A stretch of DNA of 8,015 bases from Nitriliruptoraceae bacterium (GTDB lineage: Bacteria; Actinomycetota; Nitriliruptoria; Nitriliruptorales; Nitriliruptoraceae). The stretch lies in assembly GCA_007117945.1 (NCBI GenBank), contig SKTN01000206.1:1-8015 (forward strand), given 5' to 3'. Positions 1 through 5,960 of the stretch are shown here, piece after piece. Both the position numbers and the translations under genes were made by a program. The first letter of the stretch is position 1. The number at the start of each line of letters is the position of its first letter. The notes beneath the pieces were generated by a model. It was not told where the DNA came from. It saw only the letters and a program-made list of their open reading frames with translations, and ran no database searches.

Positions 1-768
1 ATCCGCGGTCGCGCACCCCGCCGTGGACTGGAGCTGCTGCTGTCCACGGGGCTGGCGGGCGAGGTCCTCCCGGAGCTGGTGGAGCTGAGCGTCTGCGTCG
101 ACCCCCAGCACCGGCACAAGGACGTGTGGGAGCACACCCTGGCGGTGATCGAGAACGCCATCACCCTGGAGACCGACGGGCCCGACACCGTGCTGCGCCT
201 GGCGGCACTGCTCCACGACATCGGCAAGCCGGAGACCCGGGAGATCCACCGCGACGGCACCGTGACCTTCCACCATCACGACGTCGTCGGCGCCCGCCAG
301 ACCCGTGCCCGGATGCGGGCGCTGCGCTTCGACAAGCAGATGGTCCGGGACGTCAGTGAGCTGGTGCGCATGCACCTGCGCTTCCACACCTACAAGCAGG
401 GCTGGACCGATGCCGCCGTCCGCCGCTACGTCCGCGACGCCGGGCACCTCTACGACCAACTCAACGCGCTCACCCGCGCCGATGTCACCACGGGCAATCC
501 GCGGCGCGCCGCACGGATCCAGCGGCGCGTGGACGAGCTCGAGCTGCGGGTCGCCGCACTGCGGGAGCAGGAGGAGCTCGAGGCGATGCGGCCCGCGGTG
601 GATGGCAACACCATCATGCGCCACCTCGGCATCCCTCCCGGCCCGCAGGTGGGCGAGGCGTGGCAGCACCTGCTGGACCTGCGGCTCGAGCGCGGCCCCA
701 TGCGCGAGGAGGAGGCCCTCGCTGCCCTCGATGCCTGGTGGGCCGCACGCGGTGACGACGCCGGGTGA
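1..768 (+). CDS. cca: CCA tRNA nucleotidyltransferase, C-terminal part (5' end outside window)
   Basis: The reading frame is open from base 1 and ends with TGA at 766-768, so 255 C-terminal residues are visible; family members are usually about 450-490 residues. The enzyme adds or repairs the 3' CCA end of tRNAs in the cytoplasm. The nucleotidyltransferase head lies upstream of the window. The visible part opens with the end of the RNA-binding region (RRGLELLLSTGLAGEVLPEL, residues 7-26), followed by an HD phosphohydrolase domain. This has a His-rich HRHKDVWEH stretch at 37-45, the HD pair in LLHDIGKP at 72-73, and HHHDVVGA just after it. Actinobacterial CCA enzymes carry this HD domain, giving phosphatase or phosphodiesterase activity in homologs. 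The C-terminus (about 155-255) is helical and charged. The internal GTG at 79 is not the start, because family similarity runs upstream of it. The stop overlaps the next gene's start. The family call is confident; true CCA-adding versus A-adding activity cannot be judged without the head domain. Confidence 0.93.
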   Translation: MRGRAPRRGLELLLSTGLAGEVLPELVELSVCVDPQHRHKDVWEHTLAVIENAITLETDGPDTVLRLAALLHDIGKPETREIHRDGTVTFHHHDVVGARQTRARMRALRFDKQMVRDVSELVRMHLRFHTYKQGWTDAAVRRYVRDAGHLYDQLNALTRADVTTGNPRRAARIQRRVDELELRVAALREQEELEAMRPAVDGNTIMRHLGIPPGPQVGEAWQHLLDLRLERGPMREEEALAALDAWWAARGDDAG

Positions 769-1568
769 GCTGCCCCGCCTCGTGGCGTGATCACCGTGAC
801 GAGGCCACGGTCGCACCGGAGGTACCCGGGCCCGACGAACCCGCCTTCTACCTGCCCATCGGGGCGTTCCAGGGCGCCGAGTACGCCCGCAACGCCTTCG
901 CGACGGGGACCGAAGAGGAGGTCGCCGCCCTCACCCGGCTGCTCGCCCTGGAGCCAGGTGCCCGGGTCCTGGACGTCGGCTGTGGCGACGGGCGCCACCT
1001 CCGGCACCTGGCGGCTGCCGGGGTGCACGGTACCGGGGTCGATGTCGCCGAGGCGCTGGTCGACGCCGGTCGTCAGGCCGCTGCACGCGCCGGCGTCGAG
1101 GTGGAGTTCTCGGTGGCCGACGCGCGACGGCTCCTGGCCTGGCTCGGCCCGCGCGCGGGCAGCTTCGATGCCGTGTGGTCGCTGTGCCAGGGCGCACTCG
1201 GGACCTCCCCGGTCTCCGACCCCGAGGTGGTGGCGGGCATGGCCGCGGCGGTGCGCCCCGGCGGGCTGGTCGCCTTCACGTGCTTCCACGCGCTGTTCGC
1301 CGCCCGGCACCTGGCGCCGGGTGACGCCTTCGACACCGTCAGGCTGCTCCACCACCAGGTCAGCGAGGTACGCGGTCCCGACCACGCCCACGGGCGCTTC
1401 GACCTGTGGACCGCCGCCTACACCGCCAGGGAGGCCCTGGACCTGGCCCGCGACGCCGGCCTGCACCCGGTGAGCGTGCGGGGGGTGGAGCCCGGTGCCT
1501 ACGGACGTCGGGCCGCCGGTGAGGTCGCCCTCGACGATCCCGAGGTCCTGGTCATCGCCCGGCGGTGA
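765..1568 (+). CDS. class I SAM-dependent methyltransferase
   Basis: A 267-residue protein starting at GTG 765, whose start codon overlaps the CCA-enzyme stop (GTGA), so translation is probably coupled. The Rossmann methyltransferase core is clear. Motif I is VLDVGCGDG at residues 68-76, the acidic end of strand 2 is GVDV at 91-94, the motif II region is VADA around 117-120, and the motif after strand 4 is SFDAVWSL at 133-140. A post-IV PGG turn (165-167) leads to the strand GLVAFT. Residues 28-50 (AFYLPIGAFQGAEYARNAFA) form an N-terminal cap of the kind seen in Methyltransf_11/25 proteins. The C-terminal strands are VSVRGVEP and EVLVIARR. It should be a soluble cytoplasmic enzyme that transfers a methyl group from SAM. 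The substrate cannot be read from the sequence. Its link to the CCA gene suggests, but does not show, a tRNA connection. It ends 2 bp before the convergent sodX stop, leaving no room for a terminator between them. Confidence 0.85.
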   Translation: MSCPASWRDHRDEATVAPEVPGPDEPAFYLPIGAFQGAEYARNAFATGTEEEVAALTRLLALEPGARVLDVGCGDGRHLRHLAAAGVHGTGVDVAEALVDAGRQAAARAGVEVEFSVADARRLLAWLGPRAGSFDAVWSLCQGALGTSPVSDPEVVAGMAAAVRPGGLVAFTCFHALFAARHLAPGDAFDTVRLLHHQVSEVRGPDHAHGRFDLWTAAYTAREALDLARDAGLHPVSVRGVEPGAYGRRAAGEVALDDPEVLVIARR

Positions 1569-1570
1569 GC

Positions 1571-2041
1571 TCAGCGGCGGGCCGGGGGTGGTCCGTGACC
1601 TGCGCGGTGGTGCGGTGTGCGGTGCAGCGGTGTGCGCAGCTGGGGCCAGCGTCGCACCGCCAGCCGGCGCACCCGTGGGCGCGGCACCCAGCCCCAGCGT
1701 CGGCTGTCGGTGGAGTGGGCCGGATCGTCGCCCTCGAGCCACAGCCCCTCGGCGCCGACGGCCGCCACGCGCTTGACCACGAGGTGGGCGTCGTCCTCGG
1801 GGTCCGCGACCAGGACCACCCTGCCCGGTACCAGCAGGCCAGGAAGGGGTCCGGGTACCGGCACGGTCAGCAGCACGTCACCGGGCAGCAGGGTCGGGGA
1901 CATGGAGTGGCCGCGCACGACCACGCGCGCCCGGTCGGCGGCCAGCATGCCGAGGTAGCAGCCGAGCGCCGCGGCGATCCACGCGGCGGGGCGCCGCCCC
2001 ACCAGCGGTCGGCCCGCCGACGTGCACCTCCGGCTGCCCAC
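1571..2041 (-). CDS. sodX: nickel-type superoxide dismutase maturation protease (S26 family)
   Basis: A short signal-peptidase-like serine protease of 156 residues, predicted to remove the SodN propeptide so that the new N-terminal His can bind nickel. The S26 signature is present: GHSMSPTLLPGDVLL at residues 44-58 with nucleophile Ser46, the general-base Lys90 in HLVVKRV, and the C-terminal box EGDDPAHSTDSRRWGWVP at 103-120. A hydrophobic stretch (AAWIAAALGCYLGMLAA, 19-35) precedes the active site and may be a weak membrane anchor. I chose GTG at 2041 because AGGT lies 6 bases upstream and because the reading frame farther upstream (to 2296) would run antisense into sodN and looks non-coding. 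GTG at 2002 is another possible start. The C-terminal tail (130-156) is rich in Arg, His and Pro and of low complexity. The divergent neighbour is sodN, the expected substrate. The family call is strong from motif plus context. Confidence 0.88.
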   Translation of the reverse strand: MGSRRCTSAGRPLVGRRPAAWIAAALGCYLGMLAADRARVVVRGHSMSPTLLPGDVLLTVPVPGPLPGLLVPGRVVLVADPEDDAHLVVKRVAAVGAEGLWLEGDDPAHSTDSRRWGWVPRPRVRRLAVRRWPQLRTPLHRTPHHRAGHGPPPARR

Positions 2042-2096
2042 TGGTGACCTGCACCCCACCCACGTTCCCCGAGGCTGCGAACCCTTGACCGGAACC

Positions 2097-2102
2097 ACCG
2101 TA
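2097..2102 (-). promoter_or_regulatory. possible -10 element of sodX
   Basis: The minus strand reads TACGGT within GGCTACGGTGG, matching TANNNT, 55 bases before the sodX GTG. I find no convincing -35 hexamer 16-19 bases upstream. The call rests on the hexamer, its position, and the recurrence of the same type of motif before the other divergent genes here. Confidence 0.35.
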
Positions 2103-2169
2103 GCCAGCGTCGCACGGGCCGATGCCGTCACTGGGCACCTTCGGACGGGCCAGGCCCGTTCTGCGCCGT

Positions 2170-2175
2170 TAGGCT
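2170..2175 (+). promoter_or_regulatory. possible -10 element of sodN
   Basis: TAGGCT matches TANNNT and lies 44 bases upstream of the sodN ATG, which would give a leader of about 38 bases containing the AAGGAG site at 2208-2213. No clear -35 is visible. TTGACC at 2085-2090 is too far upstream to pair with it. I saw no recognisable dyad of the kind bound by the nickel regulator Nur. Confidence 0.4.
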
Positions 2176-2219
2176 GACCGTCCCACCTGGGATCCGACAT
2201 CGAACCCAAGGAGCAACGG

Positions 2220-2657
2220 ATGCGTCCGATCACCCTCCTCCGAGCGCTCAACCCCGTGCGTCCCGCGCGGACCGCTGACGCGCACTGCGACCTCATGTGC
2301 GGGGTCTACTACCCCGAGCAGGCGCGCATCGAGGCCGAGTCGGTCCTGATGAGCGCGAAGAAGTACCACGACTCCGACGACGAGGTGTTCCGCCAGCGCG
2401 CCATCACGATCAAGGAGGAGCGTGCCGAACTCGTCAAGCACCACCTCTCCGTGCTGTGGACCGACTACTTCAAGCCCCCGCATCTCGAGGAGTACCCCGA
2501 GCTGCACGAGATGTTCTGGCACGCCATCAAGGCCGCAGGCGAGGCCAAGAAGACCATGGACGTCCAGGTCGCCGAGGATCTCATCGCCAAGATCGACGCG
2601 ATCTCGGAGATCTTCTACAAGACCAAGGGCGGCAAGCCCGAGTGGCTCACCGCCTGA
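2220..2657 (+). CDS. sodN: nickel superoxide dismutase precursor
   Basis: A 145-residue precursor. It disproportionates superoxide to oxygen and hydrogen peroxide using a nickel bound by the N-terminal hook of the mature chain; family members form cytoplasmic homohexamers of four-helix bundles. The mature enzyme should begin at His22 (ADA|HCDLMCGVY), giving a 21-residue propeptide and a 124-residue mature chain, close to the roughly 117 residues of the Streptomyces enzyme. Ligands His1, Cys2 and Cys6 are present, as are Asp3 and the active-site Tyr9. Position 5, normally Pro, is Met, and position 10, often Asp, is Tyr. The body (QARIEAESV, AITIKEERAELVKHHLSVLW, AAGEAKKTMD) matches the family closely. 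The ATG is preceded by AAGGAG at 2208-2213 with a 6-base gap. The divergent sodX supplies the processing protease. A strong hairpin pair follows directly. Metal identity is inferred from ligand conservation. Confidence 0.96.
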   Translation: MRPITLLRALNPVRPARTADAHCDLMCGVYYPEQARIEAESVLMSAKKYHDSDDEVFRQRAITIKEERAELVKHHLSVLWTDYFKPPHLEEYPELHEMFWHAIKAAGEAKKTMDVQVAEDLIAKIDAISEIFYKTKGGKPEWLTA

Positions 2658-2659
2658 GC

Positions 2660-2700
2660 GGTCACCGAGCGCGGCCCCGCACCGGCCGCCGTCGGTGACC
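2660..2700 (+). terminator. hairpin directly after sodN
   Basis: Nine-bp arms (GGTCACCGA at 2660-2668, TCGGTGACC at 2692-2700) match perfectly. A 2-by-2 internal mismatch separates them from an inner 6-bp stem (GCGGCC at 2671-2676, GGCCGC at 2684-2689) with a 7-base loop. It begins 2 bases after the sodN stop. There is no long U tract, which is usual in high-GC actinobacteria. It could end sodN transcription or protect the 3' end. Confidence 0.6.
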
Positions 2701-2703
2701 TCT

Positions 2704-2726
2704 TGCCCCCGCCATCGGCGGGGGCA
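2704..2726. terminator. GC-rich hairpin between convergent sodN and prolyl oligopeptidase genes
   Basis: A perfect 10-bp stem (TGCCCCCGCC at 2704-2713, GGCGGGGGCA at 2717-2726) with a 3-base loop. It is equally stable on both strands and lies between two convergent genes, 46 bases after the sodN stop and 51 bases beyond the oligopeptidase stop, so a bidirectional terminator is the simplest reading. No U run follows on either strand. Confidence 0.65.
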
Positions 2727-2777
2727 CGATGCTGGGGTACCGCGACCACGTGCCGGCGGCTCGTGGCCGGCGAGAGC

Positions 2778-5096
2778 TCACCGGTCCTCGGGCAGGGCCA
2801 GCCCCAGGTGCGCCGCGTGGAAGGCCAGCACGTCGGCGCGTTCCTCCAGCAGCTTGGACACCGGCTTGCCCGCCCCGTGGCCCGCGGAGCGGTCGATCCT
2901 GAGCAGCACGGGCGCGTCGCCGCCCTGGGCGTGCTGCAGCGCCGCGGCGAACTTGAAGGAGTGCGCGGGGACGACGCGGTCATCGGTGTCGCCGGTGGTG
3001 AGCAGGGTCGGCGGGTAGGCGCGTCCCACCTCGAGGTTGTGGTAGGGCGAGTAGCCCAGCAGCACCGCCAGGTCGTCGGCGTCGTCGGGTGTGCCGTAGT
3101 CCGAGGTCCACGCCCACCCGATCGTGAAACGGTGGAAGCGCACCATGTCGAGCACGCCGACCTCCGGCACGGCCGTGCCGAAGGCCTCGGGCTCCCGGGT
3201 CAGGCACGCCCCCACCAGCAGCCCACCGTTGGACCTGCCCTCGATGCCGAGCTGTGAGGGCCGGGTCCACACCACCTCGGGATCGGCGCCGTCCGACAGG
3301 GCGCCGGCCCGCACCTGGTCGCGGCGCCGCCCCGTGAGCCAGGCGGCGCAGGCCAGGGCGTCGTCGAACACGTTGGTCTTGTGTGCCCGCCGGCCGTCGT
3401 CGTGCCACGCCCGCCCGTACTCACCCCCACCGCGCAGGGAGGCCACGGCGAGCACGCCCCCGGCCTCGACCCAGGCACGCCAGCCGGGACGGTGCATCGG
3501 GGTCACGGGGATGTCGAACCCCCCGTAGCCCCACAGCACCGTGGGGCGTGCCCCGTCCGGTTCGACGTCGCTGCGGTGGACCAGGAACAGCGGCACGGCC
3601 GCACCCTCGTGGTGGATGCGCACCTGCTCGACCACGATGTCGACCCGGCCCCCGGTTCCGGCCGTGGGGGTGGCATCGTCGATGGTGGTGCCGCTGTGGG
3701 GGGCGTCGGCGGTGGCCTCGTCCTCGGGACGCCACACCTGCCGGGTGGACAGCTCCGGCAGGTGGCAGGCGAGGAGGCGGTCGGGCGCGGTGAAGGAGCC
3801 GACGCCGAGGTGGATGGTGTCATCACGGCGCCCACCCGACAGCCCCGTCACCGTGACGGGCCAGGGCAGCGGCACCTCGCCCTGCAACCGGCCGTCGGTG
3901 GGCGCGACGACCTCGAGCCGGGAGGTGGCGTGCTGCAGCCGGTGCAGGACGAGCCAGCCCATGGCATCGGGGGTGTCAGCGCCCACGAGCTGGGCGTCGA
4001 GGAGGCGCTGGGCGCCCTCGGGGACCACCTCGCGCAGCCGGGGGTGCCCGTCATCGACGACCGCCAGTGCCACGGCGACCACCCGGCCCAGCGGCGCATC
4101 GAGGTCGGTCAGGACCAGCAACTCGTCACCGAGCACACCCAGGGGCTCGAAGTGCGCGCGCCCAGGCTCGAGCAGGGTGCGCACCGCGCCGATCTCGCCC
4201 CCGGCATCCAGGGGGGCGACCTGGATCCCGGTCTCCGGGTCCGTGCCCCGGGTCACCGTCAGCACCAGCCACGCGTCGTCATGGCTGATCGCGGGGTGGA
4301 ACCCCCACTCCGGCTGCTCCGGCTGCGCGTGGACCAGCAGGTCCTGACCGGCGTCGGTGCCCAGACGGTGCAGACGGACCTGCTGGCCACGGTTGGCAGC
4401 GGCGTGCTCGTCACCGGGTGCGGGAGGTTCGTAGGCGGTGTAGAGGAAGCCGCTGGCGTCGGGCAGCCAGGCTGCGGGGCCGAACTTCGACCAGGGCACC
4501 TCGTCCGGGGTGAACCGCGCTGCGGCGACGTCCAGCACCGTCCACGTCGTCCAGTCGGATCCGGCCGCCGCGCGCCCGACCGCCAGCCAGGCGCCGTCAT
4601 CACTGGTCGCCAGGCCGGACAGCGCGACGATGCCGTCCTCGGACCAGGTGCCGGGGTCCAGCAGGACCGACCAGTGCGACGGGCCGGGGAGCTGGCCCCG
4701 CGGGGCGTCGGCGTCGGCGGGCGCGTGCCACAGCACGTCCTGTTCCTGGAGGCCGTCGTTGCGCAGCTGGAACCACCACCCGCCACGCCGCCAGGGGGTC
4801 CCTCGGCGGGGGTGGTCCCACAGCTGTGCGAGGCGCTGGGACAGCGCGGCACGTCCCGGCAGGGCCGCGAGGTGCCGGCGGGCCGCCGCATCCTGGGCAT
4901 CGATGAAGTCGGCCACCCGGGGATCGTGGGCTGGCGCCTCCAACCAGCGGTACGGGTCGGCCACCTCGTGGCCGTGGAGGATCTCCGTGTGGTCCTCCCG
5001 GGCCGTGGGTGGCGGGCCCGGGACGGCCGGTGGGGTGGGTTGCAGGGCTGCCGGTGGTGTCGGGTCCGGTGGCGGCGGGGCTGGGCTGTCCGACAC
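2778..5096 (-). CDS. prolyl oligopeptidase, family S9A
   Basis: A 772-residue serine peptidase that cleaves peptides, usually under about 30 residues, after proline. No signal peptide is visible, so a cytoplasmic location is likely. Residues 1-33 are proline-rich (15 Pro) and low complexity. The family match begins at about 33 with REDHTEILHG and ADPYRWLE. A beta-propeller domain follows (about 70-480), then the alpha/beta-hydrolase domain (LWGYGGFDIP, SLRGGGEYGRAWH). The catalytic residues are Ser622 (GRSNGG), Asp705 (TDDRVVP) and His740 (AGHGAGKP). Arg707 matches the substrate-binding Arg643 of the pig enzyme, and the FTIGWAWTSDYG segment is also present. GTG 5096 is chosen because GGAGG lies 5 bases upstream. 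The frame stays open to 5423 but would run antisense through the next gene. The length exceeds typical 690-720-residue members mainly because of the proline-rich head. The physiological substrate is unknown. Confidence 0.93.
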   Translation of the reverse strand: MSDSPAPPPPDPTPPAALQPTPPAVPGPPPTAREDHTEILHGHEVADPYRWLEAPAHDPRVADFIDAQDAAARRHLAALPGRAALSQRLAQLWDHPRRGTPWRRGGWWFQLRNDGLQEQDVLWHAPADADAPRGQLPGPSHWSVLLDPGTWSEDGIVALSGLATSDDGAWLAVGRAAAGSDWTTWTVLDVAAARFTPDEVPWSKFGPAAWLPDASGFLYTAYEPPAPGDEHAAANRGQQVRLHRLGTDAGQDLLVHAQPEQPEWGFHPAISHDDAWLVLTVTRGTDPETGIQVAPLDAGGEIGAVRTLLEPGRAHFEPLGVLGDELLVLTDLDAPLGRVVAVALAVVDDGHPRLREVVPEGAQRLLDAQLVGADTPDAMGWLVLHRLQHATSRLEVVAPTDGRLQGEVPLPWPVTVTGLSGGRRDDTIHLGVGSFTAPDRLLACHLPELSTRQVWRPEDEATADAPHSGTTIDDATPTAGTGGRVDIVVEQVRIHHEGAAVPLFLVHRSDVEPDGARPTVLWGYGGFDIPVTPMHRPGWRAWVEAGGVLAVASLRGGGEYGRAWHDDGRRAHKTNVFDDALACAAWLTGRRRDQVRAGALSDGADPEVVWTRPSQLGIEGRSNGGLLVGACLTREPEAFGTAVPEVGVLDMVRFHRFTIGWAWTSDYGTPDDADDLAVLLGYSPYHNLEVGRAYPPTLLTTGDTDDRVVPAHSFKFAAALQHAQGGDAPVLLRIDRSAGHGAGKPVSKLLEERADVLAFHAAHLGLALPEDR

Positions 5097-5127
5097 GGTG
5101 ACCTCCGGGGGGCGGGGAACCGGCGGG

Positions 5128-5133
5128 ACGGTA
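5128..5133 (-). promoter_or_regulatory. possible -10 element of the prolyl oligopeptidase gene
   Basis: The minus strand reads TACCGT (within GTACCGTC) 31 bases before GTG 5096, matching TANNNT at a plausible distance. No clear -35 element is seen. Confidence 0.35.
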
Positions 5134-5176
5134 CTGCCCGGCACATGAGGGGGCTGCGCGATGGCGCTGGCGTCCG

Positions 5177-5182
5177 TAGCCT
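5177..5182 (+). promoter_or_regulatory. possible -10 element of the DUF5318-like gene
   Basis: TAGCCT matches TANNNT and stands 58 bases upstream of GTG 5241. No clear -35 element is visible. The divergent oligopeptidase has its own candidate at 5133-5128, so the two promoters would lie back to back within about 55 bases. Confidence 0.3.
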
Positions 5183-5240
5183 GTGTGAGCCCCCACGGCG
5201 GGGGCGGCGGGTGACCGCCGGTTCCGGAGGATGCAGGACG

Positions 5241-5615
5241 GTGCGCGAGGCACGGACGGACTACCGGCTCCGCCGGCGTGCGCTGCTGCGCGAGGTCACC
5301 GAGGGGGCACGGTCCCTCGACGACGTCCGGGACGCACACCCCGACCTGGTCCGTGCGGGTGTCCACATCGGCAGCGATGCCCCGGAACCCTGCCCCCTGT
5401 GCACCCGGAAGGCCCTCAAGCACGTGTCCTACGTCTTCGAGGGCAAGGGGCCCCGCACGCCCTCAGGACGGGCGCTGCCCGCGGAGGCGCTGACCCGTCA
5501 CGCGGAGCGGCACGGCGACCTGACCGTCTACACCGTCGAGGTGTGCACGGCCTGCCACTGGCACCACCTGCTGGAGTCCTACCGCCTGCTGGCCAGCGGC
5601 TCCGCGGTGGGCTGA
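5241..5615 (+). CDS. DUF5318-like zinc-ribbon protein
   Basis: A 124-residue protein resembling the actinobacterial DUF5318 family. From memory of mycobacterial members, these share an N-terminal DYRLRRRALL-like segment (here residues 7-16), a CPLC knuckle (51-54), a VSYVFEG-like strand (62-68) and a C-terminal VEVCTACHWHHLLESY block (99-114). Cys51, Cys54, Cys102 and Cys105 should form one zinc-ribbon site. The central SGRALPAEALTRHAERHGDLTVYTV matches the part between the knuckles. The family's function is unknown; a nucleic-acid or protein-binding role is only a guess from the ribbon. GTG 5241 is preferred because GGAGG (5226-5230) lies 10 bases upstream and the N-terminus then matches homologs in length. 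In-frame GTG 5211 would place that ribosome site inside the gene, and ATG 5231 is in another frame. It is transcribed divergently from the oligopeptidase gene. Confidence 0.85.
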   Translation: MREARTDYRLRRRALLREVTEGARSLDDVRDAHPDLVRAGVHIGSDAPEPCPLCTRKALKHVSYVFEGKGPRTPSGRALPAEALTRHAERHGDLTVYTVEVCTACHWHHLLESYRLLASGSAVG

Positions 5616-5763
5616 TCGGCCCCGGTTCGCCGCTGGGCGCGTCGTTGCTGCCCGGCCGCTCGTTGCGACGGTCCGGATGGCCGCCGGGGTGTCCTCGTCT
5701 GGCCGCTCCGGTCGAGGCGTAGCCGTCGCGTGTCCATGGTCCGTCCCCCCGCGGACGTGCCGC

Positions 5764-5796
5764 CTGGTCGTTTCCTGGGCAGGAGCCCTGGAGACC
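5764..5796. repeat. degraded copy of the palindromic element
   Basis: CTGGTCGTTTCCTGGGC (5764-5780) matches the left half of the palindrome at 5836-5852 with one mismatch, 72 bp apart. It still folds: 5770-5780 pairs with 5785-5795 across a 4-base loop, with one T-T mismatch and one G-U pair. The right half has diverged. This suggests a repeat family member that has decayed. Confidence 0.6.
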
Positions 5797-5834
5797 GCCA
5801 CTTCCAGCGGGCTACGGCCGGCAGGGCGCGTCAG

Positions 5835-5874
5835 GCTGGTCGGTTCCTGGGCTGCAGCCCAGGAACCGACCAGC
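5835..5874. repeat. perfect 40-bp palindrome
   Basis: The left half is GCTGGTCGGTTCCTGGGCTG (5835-5854), and 5855-5874 is its exact reverse complement with no spacer. Outer GGCGCG (5825-5830) and CGCGCC (5874-5879) extend the symmetry beyond a 4-5-base unpaired stretch. It lies 86 bases beyond the stop of the minus-strand zinc-ribbon gene and 219 bases after the DUF5318-like stop. It may be a bidirectional terminator, a REP-like element, or a protein-binding dyad. In RNA it would form a very stable hairpin. Confidence 0.85.
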
Positions 5875-5879
5875 GCGCC

Positions 5880-5922
5880 GGGGACGAGCGTGGGGGGACG
5901 GTGCGGGGACGAGCGTGGGGGG
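5880..5922 (+). repeat. 18-bp direct repeat pair
   Basis: GGGGACGAGCGTGGGGGG occurs at 5880-5897 and exactly again at 5905-5922, a 25-base period, immediately after the 40-bp palindrome. The strand is strongly G-rich, with runs of 4, 6, 4 and 7 G. Confidence 0.85.
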
Positions 5923-5960
5923 GCGCCAGCGTCAGGTGCGACCACCGACCACGGCCGGAC

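Larger units (their letters stand above)
5616..5960. other. 345-base gap without a gene, rich in repeats
   Basis: This gap lies between two convergent genes. I find no open frame with convincing protein character. It begins with an 8-bp inverted repeat spanning the previous stop (CCAGCGGC 5593-5600, GCCGCTGG 5629-5636; 28-base loop), which might act as a weak terminator. Bases 5640-5760 hold nothing I can name beyond short GC-rich similarities. From 5764 to 5923 come a degraded hairpin, a perfect 40-bp palindrome and an 18-bp direct repeat pair, each listed separately. A bidirectional terminator or a REP-like repeat island is the most likely role. Confidence 0.6.

Noticed and set aside
450..1742. 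A 430-codon minus-strand frame opposite the CCA and methyltransferase genes
   Set aside because: It is rich in Gly, Pro and Arg, has no domain, and lies antisense to two clear genes.
2085..2090. TTGACC as the -35 of sodN
   Set aside because: No TANNNT hexamer lies 16-19 bases downstream; the candidate -10 at 2170 is far too distant.
2042..2219. A Nur or Fur box between sodX and sodN
   Set aside because: I found no inverted repeat with the needed TTGC/GCAA character; the few TGC and GCA strings are not symmetrically spaced.
2042..2296. Upstream extension of sodX to an ATG at 2296
   Set aside because: It would run antisense into sodN and adds residues with no S26 similarity; GTG 2041 has a ribosome site and the expected family length.
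3381..5240. A plus-strand frame open for more than 600 codons opposite the prolyl oligopeptidase gene
   Set aside because: Its translation is compositionally biased and matches no family, while the opposite strand encodes a complete catalytic domain. Long antisense frames are expected in GC-rich genes. Only its end (5241-5615) is a real gene.
5097..5423. Upstream extension of the prolyl oligopeptidase to 5423
   Set aside because: It overlaps the DUF5318-like gene on the other strand, and the extra residues have no family match; GTG 5096 has a strong ribosome site.
5880..5922. The direct repeats considered as a CRISPR array or replication-origin iterons
   Set aside because: There are only two copies at a 25-base period with a 7-base gap, no spacers of proper length, no cas or rep gene, and no AT-rich segment.
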